Of a stretch of 64,000 nt of DNA, positions 29,267-42,865 are shown in pieces. Each line of letters begins with the position of its first letter. Positions within the stretch are counted from its first letter, which is position 1. Below the pieces are notes generated by a model. It had not been told where the DNA came from. It saw only the letters and a list, made by a program, of their open reading frames with translations, and ran no database searches. The translations under genes and the position numbers were made by a program. This DNA comes from Betaproteobacteria bacterium (GTDB lineage Bacteria; Pseudomonadota; Gammaproteobacteria; Burkholderiales; SG8-39): the NCBI GenBank assembly GCA_016713125.1, contig JADJPT010000003.1, positions 62,001 through 126,000 of the forward strand. The letters are read 5' to 3'.

Positions 29267-30701
29267 ACCCTGGGCGGTGGCCGAAGGCCGCGCCCTGCTC
29301 GCCTGCAATGCCGCCGCGCAGGCGCTGGGCGTGCGCGCGGACATGCCGCGCGCGGCCGCGCTGGCCCTGGCGCCCGCGCTGCGCGTGCGCGAGCGCGACC
29401 CGGCCCTGGAGCAGGCCACGCTGGAGGACGCCGCCACCTGGGCCGGGCGCTATACGCCACGCGTATCGATCGTGACGGCGCCACGCGTATCCATCGTGAC
29501 CGCGCCACGCGCATCGATCACGCAGACGGCGCACGCCGGCGGCCTGCTGCTGGAGGTCGCCGGCAGCCTGAAGCTGTTCGGCGGCGCGGCCGCCATCCTG
29601 CGCGGACTGCGCGCCGGCGCGGCGCAACTCGGGCTGGCCGCCGATGCCGCCTGCGCACCGACCGCGCAGGGCGCCTGGCTGCTGGCGCGCGCGCCTGCCG
29701 ATGAAGCGCCCTGCCTCGACGCCGGGGACCTCGCACAGCGGCTGCGCGCCCTGCCGCTGCAGGCGCTCGAGTGCGACACCGCCGCGCTGGCCGCCGTGGG
29801 CCTGCGCACGCTGGGCGAGTTGCTGGACCTGCCGCGCGACAGCCTGGCGCGGCGCTACGGCCCGGCGCTGTGCGCCGAACTCGATCGCGCGCTGGGCGCG
29901 CAGCCCGACCCGCGCGTGTTCCACGCGGCGCCCGAACGCTTTCATGCCGGGCTGGAACTGCCGGCCGAGGTCGAGCACGCGCAGGCCCTGCTGTTCGCCG
30001 CACGGCGCCTGATCGCGCAGCTCGAAGGTTTTCTCGCCGCGCGCGGCGGCGGCGCGCAAGGCCTGCGCTTCACGCTGTTCCACAGGGACGCGCAGACCGA
30101 AATCGACATCGGCCTGGTGCGCCCGGTGCAGGACGCGGAGCGTTTCGCGCTGCTGGCGCGCGAGAAGTTCTCCGCGCTGGCCCTGCGCGCGCCGGTCAGG
30201 AAGATCGCCCTGGCCGTCGACGCGATCCTGCCGCTCGCACCGGCGAGCGGCGATCTGCTGGCCGACGAACTCAAGCCGGCGGGCGACTGGGCGCAACTGG
30301 CCGAGCGCCTGCGCGCGCGCCTGGGCGAACAGCAGGTCGGCGGCCTGGCCGCGCACGCCGACCACCGGCCGGAAACCGCCTGGCGCAGCGCGCCGGTGGG
30401 CGGCAGCGGCCGCAAGCCCGGCGCAAAGCCGACCGCCGGGCCGCACGACCCGCGCGGCCAGCGCCCCATGTGGCTGCTCGAGCAGCCGCGGCGCCTGCAG
30501 GAGAGCAGCGACGCGCCCTGCTACGCGGGGCGGCTGGAACTGATGGCCGGGCCCGAGCGCATCGAGGTCGGCTGGTGGGACGGCCGCGAAGCGGCGCGCG
30601 ACTACTTCATCGCGCGCAACCCGGCCGGCGCGCTGCTGTGCATCTACAGCGAGCGCTACCGGAACGACGCCGGCTGGTACCTGCATGGAATCTTTGGCTG
30701 A
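29196..30701 (+). CDS. imuB: ImuB, Y-family polymerase homologue of the SOS mutasome
   Basis: A 501-residue protein that bridges DnaE2 and the beta clamp during translesion synthesis. It starts MLWIALRFPTLPLDSF, contains the palm/fingers remnants including AGGLLLEVAGSLKLFGG and the helix-hairpin-helix GLRTLGELLDLPRDSLARRYG, and ends with the conserved WWDGREAARDYFIARNPAG. A RPMWLLEQPRRL segment is where family members hold a clamp-binding motif. Residues about 88-110 are an in-frame tandem repeat (PRVSIVTA copied) that interrupts a strand normally contiguous in the family. Confidence 0.9.
   Translation: MLWIALRFPTLPLDSFLRGSPTAEPWAVAEGRALLACNAAAQALGVRADMPRAAALALAPALRVRERDPALEQATLEDAATWAGRYTPRVSIVTAPRVSIVTAPRASITQTAHAGGLLLEVAGSLKLFGGAAAILRGLRAGAAQLGLAADAACAPTAQGAWLLARAPADEAPCLDAGDLAQRLRALPLQALECDTAALAAVGLRTLGELLDLPRDSLARRYGPALCAELDRALGAQPDPRVFHAAPERFHAGLELPAEVEHAQALLFAARRLIAQLEGFLAARGGGAQGLRFTLFHRDAQTEIDIGLVRPVQDAERFALLAREKFSALALRAPVRKIALAVDAILPLAPASGDLLADELKPAGDWAQLAERLRARLGEQQVGGLAAHADHRPETAWRSAPVGGSGRKPGAKPTAGPHDPRGQRPMWLLEQPRRLQESSDAPCYAGRLELMAGPERIEVGWWDGREAARDYFIARNPAGALLCIYSERYRNDAGWYLHGIFG
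29457..29525 (+). repeat. 24-bp tandem repeat inside imuB
   Basis: Units begin at 29457, 29481 and 29505. Each opens CCACGCG and reads on TATCGATCGTGACGGCG with one to a few changes; the third is partial (about 21 bases). The unit is in frame (8 codons), encoding PRVSIVTA twice and then PRASITQ. It is a local minisatellite-type expansion. Confidence 0.85.
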
Positions 30702-30743
30702 AAGCCGAGAACGGGAGGGCAGCGTCCCCCCCGACACCTGCGC

Positions 30744-33885
<3,142 letters not shown>

Positions 33886-33970
33886 ATGCCGATACTGTCG
33901 TCAGATTTGACAACCGTACCGACCGGAAACCCGCTCCAGGAGCGGACTTCGCGAAAACAAAGTTCAACTT

Positions 33971-34816
33971 TCAGGCGATGCGGTGCTCGAGGAGCTGGGT
34001 CGCGCGCGCGTCCTGGCCGAGCACGCGCACCAGGTACGGCAGGCATTCCCTGAGCATCGCCGGCAGCGTCCAGGGCGGGTTCAGGATGAACAGGCCGCTG
34101 CCGTGCAGGCCGTGGCCGCCCTCGGCCGGCGCCTTGACGGTGAGCGCGGCATGCAGCCAGTCGCCGCGCGCCACGCGCTTGAGCGCGCCCGCCAGTTCGT
34201 GCGCTTCGCGCCGCTGCACCTGCGGATACCAGACCAGGTAGGTGCCGGTGGCGAAGCGCGTCTGGGCGTCCTCGAGCGCGGTGCGCACGCGTGCGTAATC
34301 GCCCTTGTCCTCGTAGGACGGATCGATCAGCACCAGGGCGCGGCGCGGCGGCGGCGGCAGCACCGAGGGCAGGCCGGCATAGCCGTCGCCGGCCTTCACC
34401 AGCACGCGCGAGCCCGCCCCGGCGAAGTGGTCCTGCAGCACCCGGCTCTCGGTGCTGTGCAGTTCGAACAGCCGCAGCCTGTCGTCGGGGCGCGAAAGCT
34501 GCAGCGCCAGCTGCGGCGAACCCGGGTAGCGCAGCAGCGCGCCGCCGGGATTGAGCCTTCTCACCTCATTCACGTAGTCGGCCACCGCCGCCGGGAGGTC
34601 CTCGCGCGACCACAGGCGCGCGATGCCGGTCTCGTGCTCGGCGTTCTTGCGCGCCCATTCGCCGTCGAGCGCGTATTCGGCGGCGCCGGCGTGCGTGTCG
34701 ACGAACCACCAGGGCTTGTCCTTCTGCGCGAGGTGGCGCAGGAGGAAAACCTGCACCATGTGCTTGAGCACGTCGGCGTGGTTTCCGGCGTGGAAGGCGT
34801 GGCGGTAGCTGAGCAT
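33971..34816 (-). CDS. rlmJ: 23S rRNA A2030-N6 methyltransferase RlmJ
   Basis: A 281-residue SAM-dependent methyltransferase that modifies adenosine 2030 of 23S rRNA. It begins MLSYRHAFHAGNHADVLKH, as RlmJ does. Conserved blocks are FVDTHAGAAEY, VLIDPSYEDKGDY (the catalytic DPPY-type motif as DPSY) and LFILNPPWTLP. The ATG at 34816 gives the normal length. It is convergent with dnaE2, with about 85 bases between them. Confidence 0.95.
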   Translation of the reverse strand: MLSYRHAFHAGNHADVLKHMVQVFLLRHLAQKDKPWWFVDTHAGAAEYALDGEWARKNAEHETGIARLWSREDLPAAVADYVNEVRRLNPGGALLRYPGSPQLALQLSRPDDRLRLFELHSTESRVLQDHFAGAGSRVLVKAGDGYAGLPSVLPPPPRRALVLIDPSYEDKGDYARVRTALEDAQTRFATGTYLVWYPQVQRREAHELAGALKRVARGDWLHAALTVKAPAEGGHGLHGSGLFILNPPWTLPAMLRECLPYLVRVLGQDARATQLLEHRIA

Positions 34817-34885
34817 GGAGGCGCAAGGTAGCACAAGCCTGCGTGTGCTGGCGCACCGACCCGGCGGGCCGTCGGCGGCACAATC

Positions 34886-35228
34886 ATGCAGCCCATGAGA
34901 ACTCAAGAACCCTCCGACGAAACCATCGACCGCATCGCCGACATCGAAGTGCAGCGGCTCGGCGATGAAAAGGAATTCGGCGCCCCGGCGGCGCGCCACC
35001 GCGCTGTCCAGCCTGCAGGAGCTGCTGCAGCGCAGGGTCGCGGAGATGCAGCGCAACGGCACCAGCCCCGAGCATGCCGCAGACATCGCCGTCGACATCG
35101 CCGCAGTGATCGAGAAGATCGGCAGACTCGGCAGCTCGGCAAGGATGCGCGGACCGGCACAGCCGGCCATGCGCTACCCGGTGCGCAGCCGCGGCCGGCG
35201 TGCCGTGGCGCAGGAAATCGACCACTAG
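34886..35228 (+). pseudogene. Small uncharacterised protein, frameshifted
   Basis: Two overlapping frames join into one plausible product of about 113 residues. MQPMRTQEPSDETIDRIADI leads to EKEFGA, and deleting one C from the CCCC at 34983-34986 continues as RRRATALSSLQELLQRRVAE and HAADIAVDIAAVIEKIG. The joined protein is helical and charged, ending in an Arg-rich tail. I recognise no family. It is the first item before the stress cluster and is divergent from rlmJ. Whether it is a real gene is uncertain. Confidence 0.4.
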
Positions 35229-35303
35229 GGCGCGCGTCGCGAGCCCGGCTCCGAGTCGCCGGCCGCGACGCGCGCCAGCCATTCGTACGGTAGCGCACAG
35301 TCC

Positions 35304-35333
35304 GCGCCGCAGACCACGCGTAGTCTGCGGCGC
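35304..35333. repeat. Perfect 11-bp inverted repeat before the transglutaminase gene
   Basis: GCGCCGCAGAC and GTCTGCGGCGC flank the eight bases CACGCGTA, ending three bases before the first ATG of the transglutaminase gene. There is no T-run, so it is not a standard terminator. It could be an operator or a translation-controlling hairpin; function is unknown. Confidence 0.6.
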
Positions 35334-35335
35334 AA

Positions 35336-36256
35336 ATGGTGAGAATGCAGATGTCGATCGAACTGAACTACGAAATCGCGAACAATGCGAGCGATTTCAT
35401 CTTCAACATCCATGCGGCGCACACGGCGCAGCAGACGCCGAGCGCCGAGTCGCTGGAGATCCAGCCACCGACACTGCCCGTCATCTATCCGGACCCGGTC
35501 AGCGGCACCCGCTACATGCGGCTGAAGATCGAACCCGGTCCGTTGCGCATCCGTTACGCCGCCACCGTCGACATCACCCACCATGTCGAGCCGCCCGAGC
35601 GCATCGGCGAAGTCGCCGTCGCGCATCTGCCCGCCGCGGTGCTGCCCTTCCTTTACCCGAGCCGCTACTGCCAGTCGGACAGGCTGCGGCGCCATGCGAC
35701 TCGCGAGTTCGGCGGCCTGCCGCAGGGCTACCAGCGCGTGCAGGCCATACAGGACTGGGTGCGCCGGCGCACCACTTTCCTGTCCGGCAGCTCGAACGGC
35801 AGCACCTCGGCGATCGACACCCTGACCGAGCAGGTTGGAGTGTGCCGCGATTTCGCGCACCTGATGATCGCCATGTGCCGGGCCCTGAACATTCCGGCGC
35901 GCTTCGTGACCGGCATCGACTACGGCGCCGACCCGGCCATGGGCCCCACCGACTTCCATGCCTACGTCGAAGCCTTCCTCGGTGACCGCTGGTACCTGTT
36001 CGACCCCACCGGCGTGTCGCCGCCCATGGGCCTGGTCAGGATAGGCACCGGGCGCGACGCAGCGGACGTGTCGTTCGCCACCATGTTCGGTGAAGTTCGC
36101 AGTTGCGCACCGCTCATCAGCATCGCCGCTGTCGACGATCCGGACAACGGACATCTCCTGCCCCGGTACTGCGAGGACGCGCTGTCATCGATGTCGGCCG
36201 CGCACAGCATGGCCTGCGTACGGCAGCGTACAGACGGCACCGGCATCGAAGCCTAG
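35336..36256 (+). CDS. Transglutaminase-like family protein
   Basis: A 306-residue protein with an N-terminal beta domain and a papain-like transglutaminase core. The catalytic Cys is in QVGVCRDFAHLMIAMCRA, the His in TDFHAYVEAFLGDRWYLFDP and the Asp in the same block (FDPTG). Bacterial members act as cysteine proteases or peptide ligases and are often in pairs with circularly permuted ATP-grasp genes; none is seen here. No signal peptide is visible. Start may be 35336, 35345 or 35351. A perfect inverted repeat lies just upstream. It opens the stress-gene cluster. Confidence 0.85.
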   Translation: MVRMQMSIELNYEIANNASDFIFNIHAAHTAQQTPSAESLEIQPPTLPVIYPDPVSGTRYMRLKIEPGPLRIRYAATVDITHHVEPPERIGEVAVAHLPAAVLPFLYPSRYCQSDRLRRHATREFGGLPQGYQRVQAIQDWVRRRTTFLSGSSNGSTSAIDTLTEQVGVCRDFAHLMIAMCRALNIPARFVTGIDYGADPAMGPTDFHAYVEAFLGDRWYLFDPTGVSPPMGLVRIGTGRDAADVSFATMFGEVRSCAPLISIAAVDDPDNGHLLPRYCEDALSSMSAAHSMACVRQRTDGTGIEA

Positions 36257-36298
36257 ATTGAAGGCCGGTTACCAACAGAACCAGAAAGGAACAATGCA

Positions 36299-36514
36299 AT
36301 GAACTGGGATCGCATCGAAGGCAATTGGAAGCAGTTCAGGGGCAATGTCCAGGAGCAATGGGGCAAGCTCACCGATGATCAGCTCGACGTGATCGAAGGC
36401 AGCCGCGAGCGTCTCGCCGGAAGGATCCAGGAAGCCTACGGCATCACGGTGGACGCCGCCGAGAAGCAGCTCGCCGACTGGCTCGCAGCGCAGAAAGACA
36501 AGCATCCCGACTGA
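36299..36514 (+). CDS. CsbD family stress protein
   Basis: A 71-residue hydrophilic protein starting MNWDRIEGNWKQFRGNVQEQ, the CsbD signature, with a YGITVDAAEKQLADWLAAQ second half. CsbD proteins are general-stress proteins (sigma-B controlled in Bacillus) of unknown biochemical role. It has a clear GGAAC-type ribosome site and lies 42 bases after the transglutaminase gene, followed by a BON lipoprotein. Confidence 0.93.
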   Translation: MNWDRIEGNWKQFRGNVQEQWGKLTDDQLDVIEGSRERLAGRIQEAYGITVDAAEKQLADWLAAQKDKHPD

Positions 36515-36573
36515 AATTCCGTCGCACTCCCCGTCCGGTTCACCGGCCGCACACCACAACGGAGCACATTGCC

Positions 36574-36885
36574 ATGAACAGAATCAAACGCATTTCCGCA
36601 TCCCTGCTGGCCGCCACCCTGGTGGCGCTGGCCGGCTGCGCCTCCACCTCCACCCAGGAGGGCACGGGCGAGTACATCGACGACTCGGTGATCACAACCA
36701 AGGTCAAGGCCGCGATCTTCAATGAGCCGACGCTGAAGTCGGCGGAGATCAACGTCGAGACCTACAAGGGCTCGGTGCAGCTGAGCGGCTTCGTCAGCAC
36801 CCAGTACAACATCAACCGCGCCGCCGAACTGGCGCGCTCGGTCAGCGGTGTGACGCGCGTCCGGAACGACATGCGCCTCAGGTAG
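36574..36885 (+). CDS. BON-domain lipoprotein
   Basis: A 103-residue lipoprotein. The signal peptide ends in a lipobox (VALAGC, Cys at about 22). One BON domain follows: YIDDSVITTKVKAAIFNEP, then VQLSGFVSTQYNINRAAELA and VSGVTRVRNDMRL. BON domains (as in OsmY and DolP) bind anionic phospholipid and support envelope integrity under osmotic stress. A GC hairpin (36932-36953) followed by a T-rich stretch may end its transcript. Confidence 0.9.
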   Translation: MNRIKRISASLLAATLVALAGCASTSTQEGTGEYIDDSVITTKVKAAIFNEPTLKSAEINVETYKGSVQLSGFVSTQYNINRAAELARSVSGVTRVRNDMRLR

Positions 36886-36998
36886 GCAGGTACGGCTCCC
36901 GAGCCGGCACTGAGCCCGGCGCGGGCCCCGCCGACGCCCCGCAGCAGGCGTCGCTTCACTGTTTTCCCTGTGCCCATAACCCAAGGTGGAACAAGCGC

Positions 36999-38330
36999 AT
37001 GAATACGAACCGCAGGCTGCTCGCAGTACTGATTGCGCTGATGGCGGCTTTGCCGCTGACGGCCCCGATGGCACCGGCACTGGCGCAGCAGGCCGCTGCC
37101 GCGAAGGGCGCGCCGCGTATCGACGGCTTCGACGTCAAAGCGGCGCCCAGACTGAGCTCCGGCAACGAGCTGGCGTTCACGCTGTACGGCACCCCCGGCG
37201 GCATCGCCGGCGTGCAGGTGGGCGGCGCAACCGGCGCGCTGATCCTGGTGGAAGTGGAAGCCGGGGTCTACGAGGGCACCTACACGATCGCCAGGCGCGA
37301 TCGCATCACCGTGTCCAGCACCGCCACCGCCAACCTGAGGCTGGGCAATCGCATCGCCAGCAGCGTGCTCGATGACGCCCTGCTGTCCGGCGCGGCCCCG
37401 CGCTGGCCCGGCGACATGACCGCCGGCAACACCATCCCTAAGATCGACCGCTTCGACGTGGATCCGCCCGATCGCCTGGTGCCCGGCGCGGAACTGTTCT
37501 TCTCCCTCACCGGCAGCCCGGGCGGCGGAGCCAGCGTCAGGATCGCCGGCGTGAGGGGCAAGCTCAATCTCGAGGAAGTCCGCACCGGCGTCTACGAGGG
37601 CGCCTACACCGTCAAGAACCGCGACCGCCTGCAGTCGAACTCGGTCGTCACCGGCAACCTGCGTCTGGGCAAGCAGGAGCGCAGTTCGGTCCTCAAGCAG
37701 TCGCTGGTTGAAACCGCCTCCTCCGGCCAGTCGCGCCGCAGCGCGCGCCGTGCCGCGGCACCGGCGCCGGTCTGCGCCAACTGCGGCGTGATCGAGGCCA
37801 TCAACCTGATCGAGGTCAAGGGAGAAGGCAGCTACCTGGGCATGATCGCAGGCGGTGTGGCCGGGGCACTGCTCGGCAGTCAGGTCGGCAAGGGCAGCGG
37901 TACCACGGTGGCGCAGGTGGTCGGCGCAGCCGGCGGCGCATACGCCGGCAACGAGGTCGAGAAACGCATGAAAGCGAGCAAGCACTACGAAGTCACCGTG
38001 CGGCTCGAGAACGGCGGTTCGCAGATGGTTTCCTACCCGACCGACCCCGGCATGAAGATCGGCGCCCGGGTCAAGGTGGAGAACGGCGCACTGGTCGCTG
38101 TAGGGACAACGGACCGGCGGCGGCACGGTCGCGCGCTCTGTGCGGCAGCGCACAGAGCGCTTCGGTCGGCAACGGCACAATCGGCCGCACTCCGGAAGCC
38201 GCCCGGATCGGACGCCGCGATCGGCATGTTCAGCCAACAGACAGGAAGCGACGCAATGTCGAAGAAGACGGTTCCGCGCATGGCGTTCCGCAAAGCCTCA
38301 CCGGTCCCATCAACGCCCTGCTGGTCCTGA
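36999..38330 (+). CDS. Secreted glycine-zipper 2TM domain protein
   Basis: Up to 443 residues. A signal peptide (to about residue 29, ending ALAQQ) precedes two similar beta modules, each ending GVYEG-YT- and R-R-(L/I) (near residues 88-110 and 195-215). A CANCGVIEAINLIEVKGEGS segment leads to the glycine zipper GMIAGGVAGALLGSQVGKG (about 285-305). Such domains insert in the outer membrane or periplasmic face (compare SlyB). The family normally ends near GARVKVENGALV (about residue 365); the following Arg-rich 75 residues run through an inverted repeat and look like read-through past a lost stop. Confidence 0.8.
   Translation: MNTNRRLLAVLIALMAALPLTAPMAPALAQQAAAAKGAPRIDGFDVKAAPRLSSGNELAFTLYGTPGGIAGVQVGGATGALILVEVEAGVYEGTYTIARRDRITVSSTATANLRLGNRIASSVLDDALLSGAAPRWPGDMTAGNTIPKIDRFDVDPPDRLVPGAELFFSLTGSPGGGASVRIAGVRGKLNLEEVRTGVYEGAYTVKNRDRLQSNSVVTGNLRLGKQERSSVLKQSLVETASSGQSRRSARRAAAPAPVCANCGVIEAINLIEVKGEGSYLGMIAGGVAGALLGSQVGKGSGTTVAQVVGAAGGAYAGNEVEKRMKASKHYEVTVRLENGGSQMVSYPTDPGMKIGARVKVENGALVAVGTTDRRRHGRALCAAAHRALRSATAQSAALRKPPGSDAAIGMFSQQTGSDAMSKKTVPRMAFRKASPVPSTPCWS
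38133..38160. repeat. Perfect 11-bp inverted repeat after the glycine-zipper domain
   Basis: GCGCTCTGTGC, six bases (GGCAGC), then GCACAGAGCGC. Strong stem-loop without a T-run. It falls inside the dubious C-terminal tail of the glycine-zipper frame, which supports the view that the gene really ends earlier and this is an intergenic hairpin before the histidine kinase gene. Confidence 0.6.
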
Positions 38331-38331
38331 G

Positions 38332-40040
<1,709 letters not shown>

Positions 40041-40044
<4 letters not shown>

Positions 40045-40862
40045 TCGTCACGGAACAGGATCTACACGACGCCAGCATCCTCATCGTCGACGATCAGGAG
40101 GCGAACGTAAGCCTGCTTGCGCAGCTTCTGCAAAGCGCCGGCTATACGCAGGTCTCATCGACCATGGAGCCGCAGGAAGTGGGCGCCCTGCATCGCAAGC
40201 ATCGCTACGACCTGATCCTGCTCGATCTGCAGATGCCCGGCATGGACGGCTTCCAGGTCATGGAAGGCCTGAAGAGCAACCTGGGGGACAGCTATCTGCC
40301 GGTGCTGGTGATCACCGCGCAACCCGGACACAAGCTGCGCGCCCTGCAGGCGGGGGCACGGGACTTCGTCAGCAAGCCGTTCGACCTGGTCGAAGTCAGG
40401 ACGCGCATACGCAACATGCTCGAAGTGCGGCTGCTGTACAAGAAGCTGCAGAACTACAGCAGGACACTTGAGCAGACGGTCCAGGAGCGGACCGCGGAAC
40501 TGCGCGAGAGCGAGGCACGCTATCGCGCCCTGACCGAGCTGGCTGCGGACTGGTACTGGGAACAGGACGAGCACGGCGCCTTCACCAAGGTGTCCGGACC
40601 GGTCCTCGAGATGCTCGGCATCCGCGTCGACGCGCTCGCAGAAGGCACGGGCGATGGCGACATCACGGGCTGGGACCCCGAAGAGCAGGCTCTTCTGCGG
40701 TCCACCATAGCCGCCCGCAAGCCGTTTCTGGATTTCGTCTTCAGTCGAAGAACGGCCTCCGGGCGGGAACAGCGGTTCCAGGTGAGCGGCGAGCCCATGT
40801 TCAACCAGTCCGCCCGATTCATCGGATACCGCGGCATCGGCGTCGAACTGTTCAGGTTCTGA
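40041..40862 (+). CDS. Response regulator with REC, coiled coil and PAS domain
   Basis: A 273-residue protein. The receiver domain (ILIVDDQEANVSLLAQLL, Asp in LILLDLQMPGMDG, Lys in FVSKPFDLVEV) is followed by a coiled coil, KLQNYSRTLEQTVQERTAEL, and a PAS domain starting ARYRALTELAADWYWEQDEH. It ends right after PAS, with no GGDEF, kinase or DNA-binding output, although REC-coil-PAS modules usually lead into one. It overlaps the hybrid kinase gene and probably receives its phosphate. Confidence 0.88.
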
Positions 40863-40887
40863 TCGAACGGCAACCCGGATCCCGAAG

Positions 40888-41631
40888 ATGCCACAGACCC
40901 AGAGTCCGACGCTCAATCATCTCCTGGCGGCACTGCCTGCAGGCGAGTTTGACCTGCTGGCGGAGCACCTGCAACTGGTTGCCATGCCGCTGGGCGAGAT
41001 GCTGTATGAACCCGGGGCGCAGTTGATGCACGCCTACTTCCCGACCACTTCGATCGTCTCACTGCACTACGTCATGGCGTCCGGCGCATCGGCAGAAGCC
41101 GCCGGCGTCGGCAACGAAGGCGTCGTGGGGGTATCGCTGTTCATGGGCGGCGACACCACGCCGAGTTCAGCGGTAGTGCAGACCGCCGGCCATGCATACC
41201 GCCTCGAGCGCCGGCTGCTGGAGCAAGGCTTCAATCGCGCCGGAGCCCTGCAGAGCCTGCTGCTGCGCTACAGCCAGGCACTGATCACGCAGATGATGCA
41301 GACGGCAGCGTGCAACCGGCATCACTCCATAGAGCAGCAGCTGTGCCGCTGGCTGCTGTCGACCCTGGACCGGATGCCCGCGAACGACCTGGTGATGACC
41401 CAGGAACTCCTGGCCAGCATGCTCGGCGTGCGTCGCGAGGGCATCACCGAGGCGGCGGGCCGGCTGCAGCAGGCCGGCGTAATACGCTACCGTCGCGGTC
41501 ATATCGCCGTGCTTGATCGACGTGGACTGGAGTCACGCACCTGCGAGTGTTATGACGTGGTGCGCAAGGAACTGGGTCGGCTGCTCTCCGACGAGCGGGA
41601 CGGCACCCTGGGTACTGCCAGGGTCCGGTAA
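40888..41631 (+). CDS. Crp/Fnr family transcriptional regulator
   Basis: A 247-residue regulator with an N-terminal cyclic-nucleotide-binding-like beta barrel (LGEMLYEPGAQLMHAYFPTT) and a C-terminal winged helix (MTQELLASMLGVRREGITEA, then GVIRYRRGHIAVLDRRGLE). The FNR iron-sulfur cysteine pattern is missing at the N-terminus, and the cAMP-contact residues are not obvious, so the ligand is unknown. It follows the kinase/REC-PAS pair by 25 bases and sits mid-cluster, which makes it a good candidate for local control of the stress genes. Confidence 0.88.
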   Translation: MPQTQSPTLNHLLAALPAGEFDLLAEHLQLVAMPLGEMLYEPGAQLMHAYFPTTSIVSLHYVMASGASAEAAGVGNEGVVGVSLFMGGDTTPSSAVVQTAGHAYRLERRLLEQGFNRAGALQSLLLRYSQALITQMMQTAACNRHHSIEQQLCRWLLSTLDRMPANDLVMTQELLASMLGVRREGITEAAGRLQQAGVIRYRRGHIAVLDRRGLESRTCECYDVVRKELGRLLSDERDGTLGTARVR

Positions 41632-41667
41632 CGCCACACGCCAGAGGGGAGCCGTCCGCTCCGCGGA

Positions 41668-41817
41668 TCAGATCGGCTTTCGTCCGCTGATCACCCTGAG
41701 CAGGACCACCACGACCGCGATCACCAGCAGCACGTGGATGAAGCCGCCCATGGTGTAGGCCGAGACCAGCCCGAAGGCCCACAGAACCAGCAGTACGACG
41801 GCGATGGTGTAGAGCAT
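41668..41817 (-). CDS. lmo0937 family small membrane protein
   Basis: A 49-residue peptide beginning MLYTIAVVLLVLWAFGLVSA, with a second helix (GGFIHVLLVIAVVVVLLRVI) and a basic end SGRKPI. This two-helix hairpin is the lmo0937-type family, common next to CsbD and BON stress genes. Function is unknown. It runs opposite to its neighbours. Positions 41818-42096, upstream of it, hold no gene that I can support. Confidence 0.88.
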   Translation of the reverse strand: MLYTIAVVLLVLWAFGLVSAYTMGGFIHVLLVIAVVVVLLRVISGRKPI

Positions 41818-42096
41818 TTCGAGTTTCCTTTGCGTTGGCTGCGCCCGGAGCGGGATCAAACCCATCATGCGCGCGTTTGCCGCCGTGTTCCGTGCGCCAA
41901 CCGACACAACCGACGCGATCGGCATGCCGTCGATGCGAACTTTCCTCCGGCTATGTGTGCTGGCGAGCCGACCACCGCGGCGGCATCGATGATGATGTTC
42001 GGGACGGGTCAGTATGTCTCCGCTTTTGCTGGCAGTCGGCAACGCAGTCAGCAAGGCAAGGCGGAACTCCCGCAACACCAATCATCGAGAGCAGCC

Positions 42097-42803
42097 ATGA
42101 AAATCAGATACGCAGCACAGCAACTTCGAACCGCCGTAGCCTGCGCCATGGCGCTCGGCCTGGTTCCCGGCTCCGCGCTGGCACAGGCGCAAGTGTTCGC
42201 GCCTGCCATGGACCGGGAACTGGTCAGGACACGGCAACGCAGGTCTGGATGAACGGCTTCGGCGAATGCTGGCACAGCGCGTTCGGACCGCCGCCGGCGT
42301 CAACCGCCCAGTGCGACCCGAACTACCGCCCGATGGCTCAGGCGGCGCCGGCGCCCGTGCCCCTGCAGGCCGTGCCGGCCGCACCGGCCGTCGTCGCCTG
42401 GCCGCACCGCAGACGGTGTACGAGAAAGTGAGCCGACGCCGACGCGCTCTTCGATTTCGACAGGACGGAGCTGCGTGACGCGGGACGCCTGGCTCTGGAC
42501 GGGTTCGCGAGCAGGCTGAAGGACATCTCGCAGACGACGATCTCTGTCGTCGGCCATACCGATCGCCTCGGCACCGAGAGATACAACCAGGCACTTTCCG
42601 AGCAGCGGGCATCGACGGTCCGGGCGTATCTGGCAAGCCGTGGCGTTGAGGCTGCAACCATGCGGGCGGTGGGCAGGGGTGAATCCGAGCCGGTCACCGG
42701 GACGGAGGACTGCCGGGGCGGCAAGACCGCGCGGCTGATCGCCTGCCTGCAACCGGACCGGCGTGTCGAGGTTGAAGTCACCGGTACGCGCCTCGCACGA
42801 TGA
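42097..42803 (+). pseudogene. OmpA-family outer membrane protein, frameshifted
   Basis: Three frames join into one OmpA-type product of about 235 residues. A signal peptide MKIRYAAQQLRTAVACAMAL ends at SALAQAQ. A shift near 42220-42240 leads to QVWMNGFGECWHSAFGPP and a Pro/Ala linker, and a second shift near 42405-42450 leads to the peptidoglycan-binding domain. That domain has ALFDFDRTELRDAG, ISVVGHTDRLGTERYNQALS, the QRASTVRAYLASRGV helix and a final RRVEVEVTGTRLAR. Key Asp and Arg residues that bind diaminopimelate are kept. Either sequence errors or real decay. Confidence 0.72.
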
Positions 42804-42865
42804 TTGCCGTTCATCCGCGGCCGTATCGAATCTGCAGTCCCACGCAGTCTGAAAAAGGTCTACCC

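Noticed and set aside
38140..38331. 64-residue N-terminal extension of the hybrid kinase
   Set aside because: The part before 38332 is Arg-rich, crosses an inverted repeat and lacks similarity; ATG 38332 starts a normal sequence.
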